DNA from: Gautieria morchelliformis
Taxonomy: Eukaryota > Basidiomycota > Agaricomycetes > Gomphales > Gomphaceae
Assembly (NCBI GenBank): GCA_015179125.1
Contig: WHVA01000060.1
Location: forward strand, 248,001 to 312,000
Length of the DNA: 64,000 nt
Direction: 5' to 3'
A model generated the notes under the pieces. The model saw only the letters and a list, made by a program, of their open reading frames with translations. It was not told where the DNA came from and did no database searches. Below are positions 44,902 through 57,600 of the stretch, one piece after another (the first letter of the stretch is position 1; the number at the start of each line of letters is the position of its first letter). The position numbers and the translations under genes are program-made.

Positions 44902-47900
44902 ATGGCTGAAGCTCTGGCGGGTCTGGGCGTAGCAGGCAAGTTGGCTATACTTATTTTCCTTCTACTACGATGCTCATCAATCCACTCAGCGAGCGTCATT
45001 GCCGTTGTCCAGCTCACCGAAGATGTTATCGGCAAGTGCTCCGCGTATGGAACTGCGTACAGGAATGCGTCCAGAGATATGAGCAGACTCAGTGACCAGA
45101 TCTCCGGGCTACGTCAGGTGCTCATTGACCTGAATGGGCTCATAGTGGCCGAGGACGTCCAAAGGACCTCTCGATTGCCAACTTTGATGGCCGCCCTCAG
45201 TATATCCAATGAGCCTCAAACTTCTGGCCGGCCTCCCGAGCTGACAAACGGCGGGGATGGCTCGCGACCTGGCAATGGACCCACTGAATCCATGCCAATT
45301 GGGCATGCGAGTCTCCTGAAAAGCCTCTTGAAGAAGCTCAAGCGCAAAGGACGCGGGAATACGATAGAAGGCCGGTCTGAATGCACAGATAGCATAGGGT
45401 ATCCCCCTGGGACAACTAGCAATTTCGGGACAACGTCGGAAATCCATGTTGAACGCACAGATGGCATCGCCCCTGCGACTACTGGTGATGGCTTAACAAC
45501 TGAAGGTGGCAATACAGGAGGGACTGCGTCGGACAGCAACAATGATCGCATGAGTTTACCTCGTGTCCTTAGGGATTGTCACGACGAGCTGCAGAGCCTG
45601 GCGAAGAAGCTAGAGACAAAGGATGTACGCGCATCTCGCATGGAAGCGTTGTTTTACACATTCAAGCAAGGCGAGGTTAACAAGACTCTTGAGAACCTCC
45701 AAAGGTTCCAGCAGCAGCTTGTTGCGGCATTGGCCATTGATCAAGCGTAGGTTTGACTGCCTAACTGCGGACTGCAGCTGATGCTTTCATGTCGACAGAC
45801 GTTTGGTGCTGGAGACACATGATAACCAACGTCGTCAGGATATCTATAATTGGCTGTCTGCTCCTGACAATGAGTCGAAACATTTGACTGCCATCACGGA
45901 GCGAGAAGGAAACACCGGCGCGTGGTTTGTGCAGGGAGACTGTTTCCAGGAATGGAGAGGGAAGCCCAAGTCGTTCCTATGGCTTCATGGCAAGGGTGCG
46001 TTCTCTGCTTAGCTTATTTATGGTCGTCGCTGATTAGTATACACAGCTGGTGCAGGGAAGACTATCTTATGGTATATAACTCAAACCTATCGAGATATCT
46101 AGTTATCATGCTAACAAATGCGTGTATCAAGCTCGACCATCATTAGGGAGATCTCCCGTCACTGCGAATCAGACTCCTCGCTCGCAATCGCATTCTTCTA
46201 TTTTGATTTTCACAGCAAGGATACAAAGCCACCTGCCGTCCTTCGTGCACTGATTAAACAGCTGTCCGCGAGGACCTCTGCAAAGACATCCCCGAAGATC
46301 CCTGACTATCTGGCGGACTTATTCTCTAGAAAAGGGGATGGGAAGCAATCACCATCTTCCGAGGAACTGGAGTCGACACTAAAGTCCATCGTTGGGACTT
46401 TCAAGAATGATGTGTATATCATCTTCGATGCCCTTGACGAATGTCCAGATCGACCTGAATTTCTGAAACTGATCACAGAAATCCAAGGATGGAATTTTGA
46501 GAAATTACACCTCCTAGCAACGAGTCGGGACGAGCAAGACATTGAGAAGACACTGAGGGACCTGGTTTCCCATCAGGTACCCATGGATGAGAGTCTCGTC
46601 GACGGCGATATCCAAGTCTATGTGTCAAGACAGTTGAAAGACCCCAAATTTAGTAGATACTCGGAAGAAAAAAGGGAAACCATCGAGACTACTTTAATGG
46701 ATGGTGCGCATGGCATGTATGTGATCATTTTCACGTTCTCGGGGAGCGCTACTAACGGGTCAGGCAGGTTTCGATGGGTTGTTTGTCAGCTAGATTCACT
46801 ACGAAAGTGCCGATCTCCCCACGAGCTCCAGATGGCACTCACCGATCTACCACCGACTCTATACGAGACCTACGATAGGATTCTCCTACACATCAACGAG
46901 CGCGATAGAGTACATGCTCTCAAATTGTTGCAATGGCTCGCTTTCGCGGTCGAAAGGGTGTCGCTCAGCGAGGCTGTGGATGTACTCGCTACGAATGCTG
47001 ACGCCGTAAATGGTCCCTTTTTCGACCGGGATAGGCGGTTTGATGATCCACGGGACATCCTGGCCATATGCTCGAGCCTGGTCACCTTTAGCGTCGTGCA
47101 GCCAAACCCAAATCATTTCGAGTCCAAGGAACGGGAAGGATTCACAGAGCTCAAGCTGGCACATTTCTCCGTGCGCGAATATTTGGTCTCGGAAGGCCTC
47201 CGCAGCCACTTGAAGCTGGCCATTTATCACTGCAACGAAAAACAGGCCAATACATTCATTGCCAAGACATGTGTAGCCTACTTGCTGCAATTCAACCAGC
47301 ATGGTTGCATAAGCAAGGGTACACACATATCCCATCCACTATGTTCATATGCTGCGCGAAACTGGATTCGCCATGCCCAGCCAGATAATGACAATGACAT
47401 TGATTTGTGCCGACTGATTATGGCTCTTCTTCAATCAAAGGATGCAGGGGTGTACTCAAATTGGCTTGATCTTAAAAATCCAAATTCCAAAGAGAGAGGC
47501 GCTCCCATCTACTATACATCAATGGCTGGGTTAGCAAGAGCATGCCAGGATCTTTTGGAGAAGGGAGCAGATGTCAATGTGCAAGGTGGCGAGTATGGAA
47601 ATGCACTCCAGGCGGCATCATTAGGGGGTCATCAAGCTACTGTGGAGCTGCTCCTGGACAAGGGAGCAGATGTCAATGCGCAAGGTGGCTTTTATGGAAA
47701 TGCACTGCAGGTGGCATCATTAGAGGGCCATCAGGCCACCGTTGAGCTGCTCCTGGAGCAGGGAGCAGATGTCAATGCGCAAGGTGGCTTTTATGGAAAT
47801 GCACTCCAGGCGGCGTCATTAGAGGGCCATCATGCTACTGTTGAGCTGCTCTTGGAGAAGGGAGCAGATGTCAATGGGCAAGGTGGCGAGTATGGAAATG

Positions 47901-50900
47901 CACTCCAGGCGGCATCATCATGGGGTCATCTGGCCACTGTTGAGCTCCTCCTGGAGAAGGGAGCAGATGTCAATGTGCAAGGTGGCTATTATGGAAATGC
48001 ACTGCAGGCGGCGTCATTAGGGGGTGATGAAGCTATTGTTGGGCTGCTCCTGGAGAAGGGAGCAGATATCAATGCACAAGGTGGCAAGTATAGAAATGCA
48101 CTGCAGGGGGCATCATTAGTGGGTCATCCAGCTACTGTTGAGCTGCTCCTGGACAAGGGAGCAGATGTCAATGTGCAAGGCGGCTGGTGGGGAAATGCAC
48201 TCCAGGCAGCCTCATCAGTGTGTGATAAGGCCACTGTTGAGCTGCTCCTTCAGAAGGGAGCAGATGTCAATGCGCAAGGTGGTAAGTATGGAAATGCACT
48301 CCAGGCCGCATCATCAAGGGGTTTTCAGGCCATTGTTGAGCTGCTCCTGGACAAGGGGGCAGATGTCAATGGGCAAGGGGGCAAGTATGGAAATGCACTC
48401 CAGGCGGCGTCATTAGAGGGCCATCAGGCCACTGTTGAGCTGCTCCTGGACAATGGAGCTGATGTCAATGCGCGAGGTGGTGAGTATGGAAATGCACTCC
48501 AGGTGGCATCATTAAAGGGTCATCATGCCACTGTTGAGCTGCTCCTGGACAAGGGAGCAGATGTCAATGCGCAAGGTGGCGAGTATGGAAATGCACTCCA
48601 GGTGGCATCATTAAAGGGTCATCACGCCACTGTTGAGCTACTCCTGGACAAGGGAGCACATGTCAATGCACAAGGTGGCGAGTATGGAAATGCACTCCAG
48701 GCAGCGTCATCAGAGGGGCATCAGACCACTGTGGAGCTGCTCTTGGAGAAGGGAGCAGATGTCAATGCGCGAGGTGGCAAGTATGGAAATGCACTCCAGG
48801 CGGCGTCATCAGAGGGCCAACATGCCACTGTTGAGCTGCTCGTGGAGAAGGGAGCAGATGTCAATGCGCAAGGTGGTGAGGATGGAAATGCACTCCAGGC
48901 GGCATCATCATGGGGTCATCTGGCCACTGTTGAGCTCCTCCTGGAGAAGGGAGCAGATGTCAATGTGCAAGGTGGCTATTATGGAAATGCACTGCAGGCG
49001 GCATCATTAGGAGGTGATGAAGCTATTGTTGAGCTGCTCCTGGAGAAGGGAGCAGATATCAATGCACACGGTGGCGAGTATAGAAATGCACTGCAGGGGG
49101 CATCATTAGTGGGTCATCCAGCTACTGTTGAGCTGCTCCTGGACAAGGGAGCAGATGTCAATGTGCAAGGCGGCTGGTGGGGAAATGCACTCCAGGCAGC
49201 CTCATCAGTGTGTGATAAGGCCACTGTTGAGCTGCTCCTTCAGAAGGGAGCAGATGTCAATGCGCAAGGTGGTAAGTATGGAAATGCACTCCAGGCCGCA
49301 TCATCAGGGGGTTTTCAGGCCATTGTTGAGCTGCTCCTGGACAAGGGGGCAGATGTCAATGGGCAAGGGGGCAAGTATGGAAATGCACTCCAGGCGGCGT
49401 CATTAGAGGGCCATCAGGCCACTGTTGAGCTGCTCCTGGACAATGGAGCTGATGTCAATGTGCTAGGTGGCGAGTATGGAAATGCACTCCAGGTGGCATC
49501 ATTAAAGGGTCATCACGCCACTGTTGAGCTGCTCCTGGACAAGGGAGCACATGTCAATGCGCAAGGTGGCGAGTATGGAAATGCACTCCAGGCAGCGTCA
49601 TCAGAGGGGCATCAGACCACTGTGGAGCTGCTCCTGGAGAATGGAGCAGATGTCAATGTGCAAGGTGGCTGGTGGGGCTATGCACTCCAGGCGGCGTCAT
49701 CAGCGGGTCATCAGGCCATTGTTGAGCTGCTCCTGGAGAAGGGAGCAGATGTCAATGCGCAAGGTGGAAAGTATGGAAATGCATTGCAGGCGGCGTCATT
49801 AGGGGCTCATCAAGGTACTGTTCAGCTGCTCCTGGACAAGGGAGTGGATGTCAATGCGAAAGGTGGGGAGTATGGAAATGCACTCCAGGCGGCATCATCA
49901 TGGGGTCATCAGGCCACTGTTGAGCTGCTCCTGGAGAAGGGAGCAGATGTGAATGTGCAAGGTGGTTGGTGGGGCTATGCACTCCAGGCGGCGTCATCAG
50001 CAGGTCATCAGGCCATTGTTGAGCTGCTCCTGGAGCAGGGAGCAGATGTCAATGCGCAAGGTGGCAAGTATGGAAATGCATTGCAGGCGGCATCCTTCGG
50101 GGCTCATCAAGTTACTGTTCAGCTGCTCCTGGACAAGGGAGCGGATGTCAATGTCCATGGTGGCAAATATGGCAGTGCACTGCAGGTGGCATCACTAGTG
50201 GATCAACATGCCATTGTTGAGCTACTCCTGGAGAATGGAGCAGATGTCAATGCACAAGGTGGTGATTGTGGAAATGCACTCCAGGTGGCATCATCACGGG
50301 GTCATCAGTCCACTGTTGAGCTGCTCCTGGAGAATGGAGCAGATGTCAATGTGCAAGGCGGCTGGTGGGGCAATGCACTCCAGGCAGCGTCATTCATGGG
50401 TCATCAGGCCACTGTTGACCTGCTCCTGGACAATGGAGCTGATGTCAATGCGCGAGATGGTCAGTATGGAAATGCACTCCAGGTGGCATCATTAAAGGGT
50501 CATCACGCCACTGTTGAGCTGCTCCTGGACAAGGGAGCACATGTCAATATGCAAGGTGGCGAGTATGGAAATGCACTCCAGGCAGCGTCATCAGAGGGGC
50601 ATCAGACCACTGTGGAGCTGCTCTTGGAGAAGGGAGCAGATGTCAATGTGCAAGGTGCCTATTATGGAAATGCACTGCAGGCAGCGTCATTAGGGGGTCA
50701 TCAAGCTACTGTTGCTCTGCTCCTGGACAAGGGAGCAGATGTCAATGCCCAAGGTGGTGAGTATGGAAATGCACTCCAGGCGGCGTCGTCAGAGGACCAT
50801 CAGGCCACTGTTGAGCTGCTCCTAGAGAATGGAGCAGATGTCACTGTGCAAGGTGGCAAATATGGCAGTGCACTCCAGGCGGCATCATCAGAGGGTCATC

Positions 50901-51001
50901 GGGCCATTGTTGAGTTGCTCTTGATGAGTGCCACACATATGCAGCATAGGACCGACGGCACTCAGGCTGATGCTCGACCACACCCATCTTTATGCATTTG
51001 A
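44902..51001 (+). CDS. NLR1: fungal STAND protein with NACHT domain and about 34 ankyrin repeats
   Basis: Exons: 44902-44935, 44990-45746, 45799-45995, 46047-46071, 46132-46716 and 46768-51001, giving 1943 residues. The N-terminus (MAEALAGLGVA...) resembles the Helo-like domain of fungal STAND proteins. The NACHT has its P-loop (KAGAGKTIL) across the exon 3-5 junctions and Walker B VYIIFDALDEC near 46420-46450. A winged-helix-like region follows, then 33-residue ankyrin units (QGG..GNALQ...ATVELLL..GADVN). Units 4-9 and 14-19 match at 990 bp spacing. Such proteins sense ligands through the repeats, oligomerise through NACHT, and trigger programmed death or defence through the N-terminal domain. 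That role is inferred from the family. The first intron has a GC donor. Reading frame is intact throughout. Confidence 0.85.
47580..50935 (+). repeat. Coding 99 bp ankyrin repeat array of NLR1
   Basis: About 34 near-identical units of 99 bp, with a 10-unit (990 bp) higher-order duplication and a smaller 3-unit one near 49660-50090. Differences between units cluster at the residues after QGG and around the SS-E/W/R-GH turn. Confidence 0.9.
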
Positions 51002-51410
51002 CTGCACGAATGATGGTAACAGAAGAGCCCTCACTGGGTCAGTGGAAACTCGCATCATGTTATACTCTATATCTGAATGTGGCATTGCTAGATCGATGAG
51101 CATGGAGGTGTATTACACATGTGACCTTTTCTTTTATTTTTTATTTTATTTTATTTTATTTCTTTTCATCATTTCATTTGACCAGGGCAACCCATGGAGG
51201 AGGTTGCTACACTTGATGACCTGGCTTCGGCTCATTATTTGTTAGTTTTTCGTGATATCGTGCTAGGTCTGGGTGAAGGCAGGGAAAGAGGTAGGAAAAG
51301 GAGTGTGTGGACAAGGATCAGGGAGGGCGTGCGGGGCGTCTTGTAAATCGCGTCGGACCTTCGGGTCCTGAAGGGGCGGGCGCCGACCACCACGATGCCT
51401 CTAGTTCTAC
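51002..51410. other. 3' flank of NLR1
   Basis: Nearly identical to 61653-62112. Contains a T-rich (TTTTA)n run near 51126-51165, then a spacer to the SAM37-like sequence. No gene was seen. Confidence 0.5.
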
Positions 51411-52524
51411 ATGGTTTGGCCGGGTCGATGGGGCCTAACGTCTATCGATGCTCGATGCCTCGAAGCCATCATATATCTTCACCTGGCCTTGCCAGCTCAT
51501 TATTCCACAGTTGAACCCGCAGATCCCGACCAGTCTCCCAACGCACAGCTGCCATTCTTGACGCATGGTCAAATTATCGTCTCTCCATCACTTTCCTCTA
51601 TTCATCCCTATCCCACGTCCTTCTCAAACCTTCAAACCTTCAGGATGAATACAAGATTGACCCAAGCATGGTCACCCCAAACTTCGATGCAGGACTCAGT
51701 GCGTTGCAGCTCTCACAGAGGACAGCTTGGAGAGGCTACTTTGAAGCGCAGCTAGGAGATCTCGTAGTCCGTGAGCTCCTCCGTTGAATCAGCTACCTGC
51801 TTGTTGACATCTTCGTTTCCTCGTTGAAAGATCCATTCATCGTTTGTCCTGGAGCCCAACTTAGCCTCACACATGCAACGCTAGCCTCCATGCTACCTGT
51901 CCCTCAGCGGTACTACGTCCCATGCCGTATAAAGAGAGTCATCGACCGCGCCTAGAAGTGGTATGTTTGTGGGCAATAGGAAACAAGCCAGAACATCGCC
52001 AGGATGACCCAGGAACCGGGAGAGATCATAATGAAACCAGCGAAGCTCAAAGCAAGCGCGGTTTCAGGCAGGCCCAAGGATGCCACACCATGTGCTGCAG
52101 ACGGGTATATTGATCTTTGGGCCAAGCTGGTTGAGAAGGCCATACTTGTGTTTAATATATTAGCCAAGCTGTTCAGCGAGAAATCATGCCTCTTCATCGA
52201 CCGGTTAGCCTCTCATCTCTGGCGTGTCCGCTGAGTTAACTATCTCATATTAGCCCCACATCTGCGGACATCGCCTTGGCCTCACTTATTCTCCTTCTAC
52301 CCAACGCCCCACTTCCAAATTCCGCTCTCAAGGATCTCCTGCGTGCATCCTATCCTTCTTTGACGTCGCACGCGACTCGCATACACACACTGGCATTTCC
52401 CTCCTCCCCATCTGCCTCCAACCCTCGCCCGCAGATTCTCCTACCGAAGCACATGAATCTTTTAAAGATCTTCAAAAGCTCTTTGAGCCATTTTAGCATG
52501 TCTCACATGAGTCGGAGGAGGTGA
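51411..52524 (+). pseudogene. SAM37/metaxin-like gene, decayed, copy 1
   Basis: The first block (MVWPGRWGLTS..., with SPNAQLPFLTHGQ) resembles the N-terminal Tom37/metaxin thioredoxin-like domain. A second block in another frame (KIDPSMVTPNFDAGLSALQLSQRTAW) and a third (LFSEKSCLFID) continue it. After a GT-AG intron (about 52203-52253) comes ALASLILLLPNAPLPNSALKDLL, typical of the C-terminal GST-like part. At least two frame breaks separate these blocks and are shared with copy 2, so decay came before the duplication. The family sorts beta-barrel proteins into the mitochondrial outer membrane. This copy is probably non-functional. Confidence 0.6.
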
Positions 52525-52602
52525 AACGGTTTCGTAGAAAATTTATTTCAGGAGTATTAATACCTTTTTAAAAAATCAATATAAAGAAACATTAAAAATA
52601 TT

Positions 52603-52978
52603 GCCCACAAACTCTCAGCATGACGAGCCTTCTCTGTGGCCGCTGTACTCGCTTCTCAAAGCATCCAATCTCTGCCTTGTATCCCCACTCACATCCATTA
52701 CATCAGTGCTGAACTTTTCTCTCGCAGCTTCCCTGGCTATCCTGCTCGGAATACCGCTGTCTGTATCCTCGCTGACAATAGGCCTTACGTCGAAGACGGC
52801 CAAAGCCATGTCGTATTTTATGTTACTGTTCCCCATTTGGTGGACGTTACTCCCGATGCCAATGTCTCAGTCTATATGGGATTGGCAGGTTTTGGGTGTT
52901 TGGTTCGCACCATTCGTTTGCATAGTGTACTTGCCGTTGGTACTTCAGGCAACGGTCGTGTGCATGCTAGACCCGTAG
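52603..52978 (+). pseudogene. GAA1 3' end, duplicate 2
   Basis: Matches GAA1 exon 9 from 36464 to its TAG with few substitutions, and the last 125 residues remain in frame. No upstream GAA1 sequence is present. Similarity starts abruptly at GCCCACAAACTC after an AT-rich junction, so this is a passenger fragment of the segmental duplication. Confidence 0.85.
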
Positions 52979-54102
52979 CATAATCTCATTTACGCCTGAG
53001 CATCCTTTGACTCTGGCGTACGAAGGCCAACACTACACATTGCGCTAGCTCTAGCAGGCTATATATGTAGTCGTGTTAATTCTATCGAAGCTAGAATCAA
53101 GACGCAGACATTCAATATTACACCAGCTTGCACAATGTAATATTATAAACAATGCACCGACTTGTGGCAGCGAAATCGACGGAGAACTTGCGATCGCCTC
53201 TGTACCTACGCACGGCGGTGACCCTAGCTCGTGCGGGTAAGCATCACCGTGCCTGGCGGAGATAACGCACATAGGAACCCGGGCGTATGGCGCGGGTCGC
53301 TGACCTTTCTGACCCCTGGCGTGCCGGGTCGAGCGACCTATTCCTCACATGCAGCTCGAAGACGAGCCCAAATTTCACGGTTGGATATCGGCTAGGGCGC
53401 GGTAAGCAGCTCGACGAGATACTGGGGAGCTTGGCGAGTGTTCCCTGTTCCAGAAGGCGTCCCGACGTCGAAGGGTGTTGTATGAGGGTAAGGAATTTTG
53501 AAACACATCACGAATTTTGGGGTTGACTTTTTTTATTTTTTGTTTGGCTTTCGACGGCCGTAGGCGTACCAGCTAAGGAGCGGGCGTGGTGGTTGATGGA
53601 GCATCCAGCCGTGGCTGAACTTGATCTCCCATGTGATGTGGGAGGTACTGCGGAGGAGCTCTTGGGAAACCTCCGTCTGTGAAATATTTTTATTGAATGA
53701 CAAGGCCCATGGGTGCAGTGGATACGTGGCCGAGATGTGCGACTCATCCGCGCACGGATAGAACATCTAGGAAACAACGTCACTTTTGACCAATGGCGAA
53801 GACCTTCATCGTTATATGAATTTGCTTCTGTTTCCACACGTACAGCGACTTCAATGCGGATCAAAGTGGCATAGTACGTAACGGTCTACTTCAACGTTCA
53901 TATGCGTGATGACGGCTCATATACAGTATGCCAACCTTGGTCAACTAGCCCCTTGATTCGCGAGGTATATCGGCTGTGGTATTTACCCTGTATCATCTAT
54001 ACCTAAAGGCCAGGACCGAATGTACAGCCTACGTGGCCAGCAGCACCTTCTGCTATTCACATTCACCTCCCGGCAAAGAGGTTCTCTAAACTGATATTCT
54101 GA
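52979..54102. repeat. GAA1 downstream block, copy 2 (S2)
   Basis: Matches 36840-38100, including repeat R at about 53145-53460. Unlike S1 it leads directly into the NLR2 upstream region at 54103, with only about 22 bp between. The 6.3 kb at 38.1-44.4 kb is absent here. Confidence 0.75.
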
Positions 54103-54606
54103 TTTATAGATCGGTACTTGCTGATCTTGTTTTTGCTCACGAGAATTATACATCCGAACGTCTGACGGCGAAGTATATCTTCCCTGACTAAAGAAGGTTG
54201 TCTCTATTGTCTGTTGGGGCGTTATCTTACTGAAGAGATGAGCATACTCAGTCGCGACGCCAACTGTTTCTTGGTATGTCGTGATGCTTCGGGAACCCTC
54301 CTGCGAACAGCTGTCCCCAGTCGTGTAAGCGGTTGTTTATGAGCAAGTCGTCACCAAATTTCGAAGTCGCATTTTGGTAATGTAACAGCTGCGATGTGGA
54401 GATGGAGAGTGCGAAGTTTCTTACGTTTCAGTGCACGTGTGAACCGTTTCCTGTGTAGACCCTTGCCTCGAGGGCGAAGCGCATAGCGTTGACTGTCACA
54501 GCCCTAAACGGCGCTAGGGCATTGCCACGACGAGCGTCAGAATGTCTATATATGAGATGGCAGCGCTGGACTGTGGAGCACCCCCCACAACCATCGACTC
54601 GATTTG

Positions 54607-57600
54607 ATGGCTGAAGCTCTGGCAGGTCTGGGAGTAGCAGGCAAGTGTGCTATATACTCGTTTAGATTCGACTGCTATGCTCATCAATCCACTCAGCGAG
54701 TGTCATTGCCGTTGTCCAGCTCACCGAAGATGTTATCGGCAGGTGCTCCGCGTATGGAACTGCATACAAGAATGCGTCCAGAGATATGAGCAGACTCAGT
54801 GACCAGATCTCCGGGCTACGTCAGGTGCTCCTTGACCTTAATGGGCTCATAGTGGCCGAGGACGTCCAAAGGACCTCTCGATTGCCAACTTTGATGGCCG
54901 CCCTCAGTATATCCAATGAGCCTCAAACTTCTGGCAGGCCGCCCAAGCTGACAAACAGCGAGGATGGCTCGCGACCTGGCAATAGACCCACTGAATCGAT
55001 GCCAATTGGGCATGCGAGTCACCTGAAAAGCCTCTTGAAGAAGTTCAAGCGCAAAGGACGGGGGAATGCGATAGAAACCCGGTATGAACGCACAGATGGC
55101 ATAGGGTATCCCCCTGCGAGAACTAGCAATTCCGGGAATATGTCGGAAACCCATGGTGAACGCACAGATGGCATCGCACACGCCCCTGCGATAACTGGTG
55201 ATGCCCTAGCAACTGAAGGTGGCAATACAGCAGGGAATGCGTCGGACAGCAACAATGATCGAATAAGTTTACCTCGTGTTCTTAGGGATTGTCACGATGA
55301 GCTGCAGAGCCTGGCGAAGAAGCTAGAAACAAAGGATGTACGCGCATCTCGCATGGAAGCGCTGTTTTACGCATTCAAGCAAGGCGAAGTGAACAAGACT
55401 CTCGACAACCTCCAAAGGTTCCAGCAGCAGCTTGTTGCGGCATTGGCCATTGATCAAGCGTAGGTTCGACTGCCTAACCGCGGACTACAGCTGATCCCTT
55501 CATGTCGACAGACGTTTGGTGCTGGAGACACACGATAATCAACGTCGTCAGGATATCTATAATTGGCTGTCGGCGCCTGACTACGAATCGAAACATTTGA
55601 TTGCCATCACGGAGCGAGAAGGAAACACCGGCGCGTGGTTTGTGCAGGGAGACTGTTTCCAGGAATGGAGAGGGAAGCCCAAGTCGTTCCTATGGCTTCA
55701 TGGCAAGGGTGCGTTCTCTGCTTAGCTTATTGATGGTCGTCGCTGATTAGTATACACAGCTGGTGCAGGGAAGACTATCTTATGGTATATAACTCAAACC
55801 TATTGAGATATCTAGGCATCCTGCTAACAAATGCGTGTACCAAGCTCGACGATCATTAGGGAGATCTCCCGTCACTGCGAATCAGACGCCTCGCTCGCAA
55901 TCGCATTCTTTTACTTTGATTTTCACAGCAAGGATACAAAGGCACCTGCCGTCCTTCGTGCACTGATTAAACAGCTGTCCGCGAGGAGGTCTGCAAAGAC
56001 ATCTCCGAAGATCCCTGACTATCTGGCGGACTTATTCTCTAGAAAAGGTGATGGGAAGCAATCACCATCTTCGGAGGAACTGGAGTCGACACTCAAGTCC
56101 ATCATTGGGACTTTCAAGAATGATGTGTATATTATCTTCGATGCCCTTGACGAGTGCCCGGATCGACCTCAATTTCTGAAACTGATCACAGAAATCCAAG
56201 GATGGAACTTTGACAAATTGCACCTCCTAGCGACGAGTCGGTACGAGCAAGACATTGAGAAGACACTGAGGGACTTGGTTTCACATCAGGTACCCATGGA
56301 TGAGAGTCTCGTCGACGGCGACATCCAAGTCTATGTGTCAAGACAATTGAAGGATCCCAAATTCAGTAGATACACGGAAGAAAAAAGGGAAACCATCAAG
56401 ACTACTTTGATGGACGGTGCGAATGGCATGTATGTGATCATTTTTGCTTTCTCGGGGACCGCTACTAATGTGTCAGCCAGGTTTCGATGGGTTGTTTGTC
56501 AGCTGGATTCACTGCGAAAGTGCCGATCTCCCCACGAGCTCCAGATGGCACTCATTGATCTACCACCGACTCTCTACGAGACCTACGATAGGATTCTCCT
56601 ACACGTTGACGAGCGCGATAGAGGGCATGCTCTCAAATTGCTGCAATGGCTTGCTTTCGCGGTCGACAAGGTGTCACTCAGCGAGGCTGTGGATGTACTC
56701 GCTACGCATGCTGATGCCGTAGATGGTCCCCTATTCAACCAGGATCGGCGGTTTGATGATCCACGGGACATCCTGGCCATATGCTCGAGCCTGGTCACCT
56801 TTAGTGTCGTGCAGCCAAACCCAAATCCTTTCGACCCCAAGGAACGGGAAGGATTCACAGAGATCAAGCTGGCACATTTCTCCGTGCGGGAATATTTGGT
56901 CTCGGAAGGCCTCCGCAACCACGTCAAGCTGACCATCTATCATTGCAGCGAAAAACAGGCTAATACATTCATTGCCAAGACATGCCTAGCCTACTTGCTG
57001 CAATTCACCCAGCATGGTTGCATAAGCGAGGGTACACGCATATCCAATCCACTATGTTCATATGCTGCGCGAAACTGGATTCGCCATGCTCAGCCAGATA
57101 ATGACAATGACATTGATTTGCGCCGACTGATTATGGCTCTTCTTCAATCAAAGGATACAGGGGTGTACTCAAATTGGCTTGAGCTTAAAAACCCAAATGC
57201 CAAAGAGAGAGACACTCCCATCTACTATATGTCAATGGCTGGGCTAGCAAGAGCATGCCAGGATCTTTTGGAGAAGGGAGCAGATGTCAATGCGCAAGGT
57301 GGGTGGTGCGGCAATGGACTGCAGGCAGCGTCATTAGGGGGTCATCAAGCTACTGTTGAGCTGCTCCTGGACAAGGGAGCAGATGTCAATGCGCAAATTG
57401 GCTATTATGGAAATGCACTCCAGGCGGCGTCATCAAAGGGCCATCAGGCCACTGTTGAGCTGCTCTTGGAGAAGGGAGCAGATGTCAATGCACGGGGTGG
57501 CGAGTATGGAAATGCACTCCAGGCGGCGTCATCAGAGGGCCGTCATGCCACTGTTGAGCTGCTCTTGGAGAAGGGAGCAGATGTCAATGCGCAAGATGGC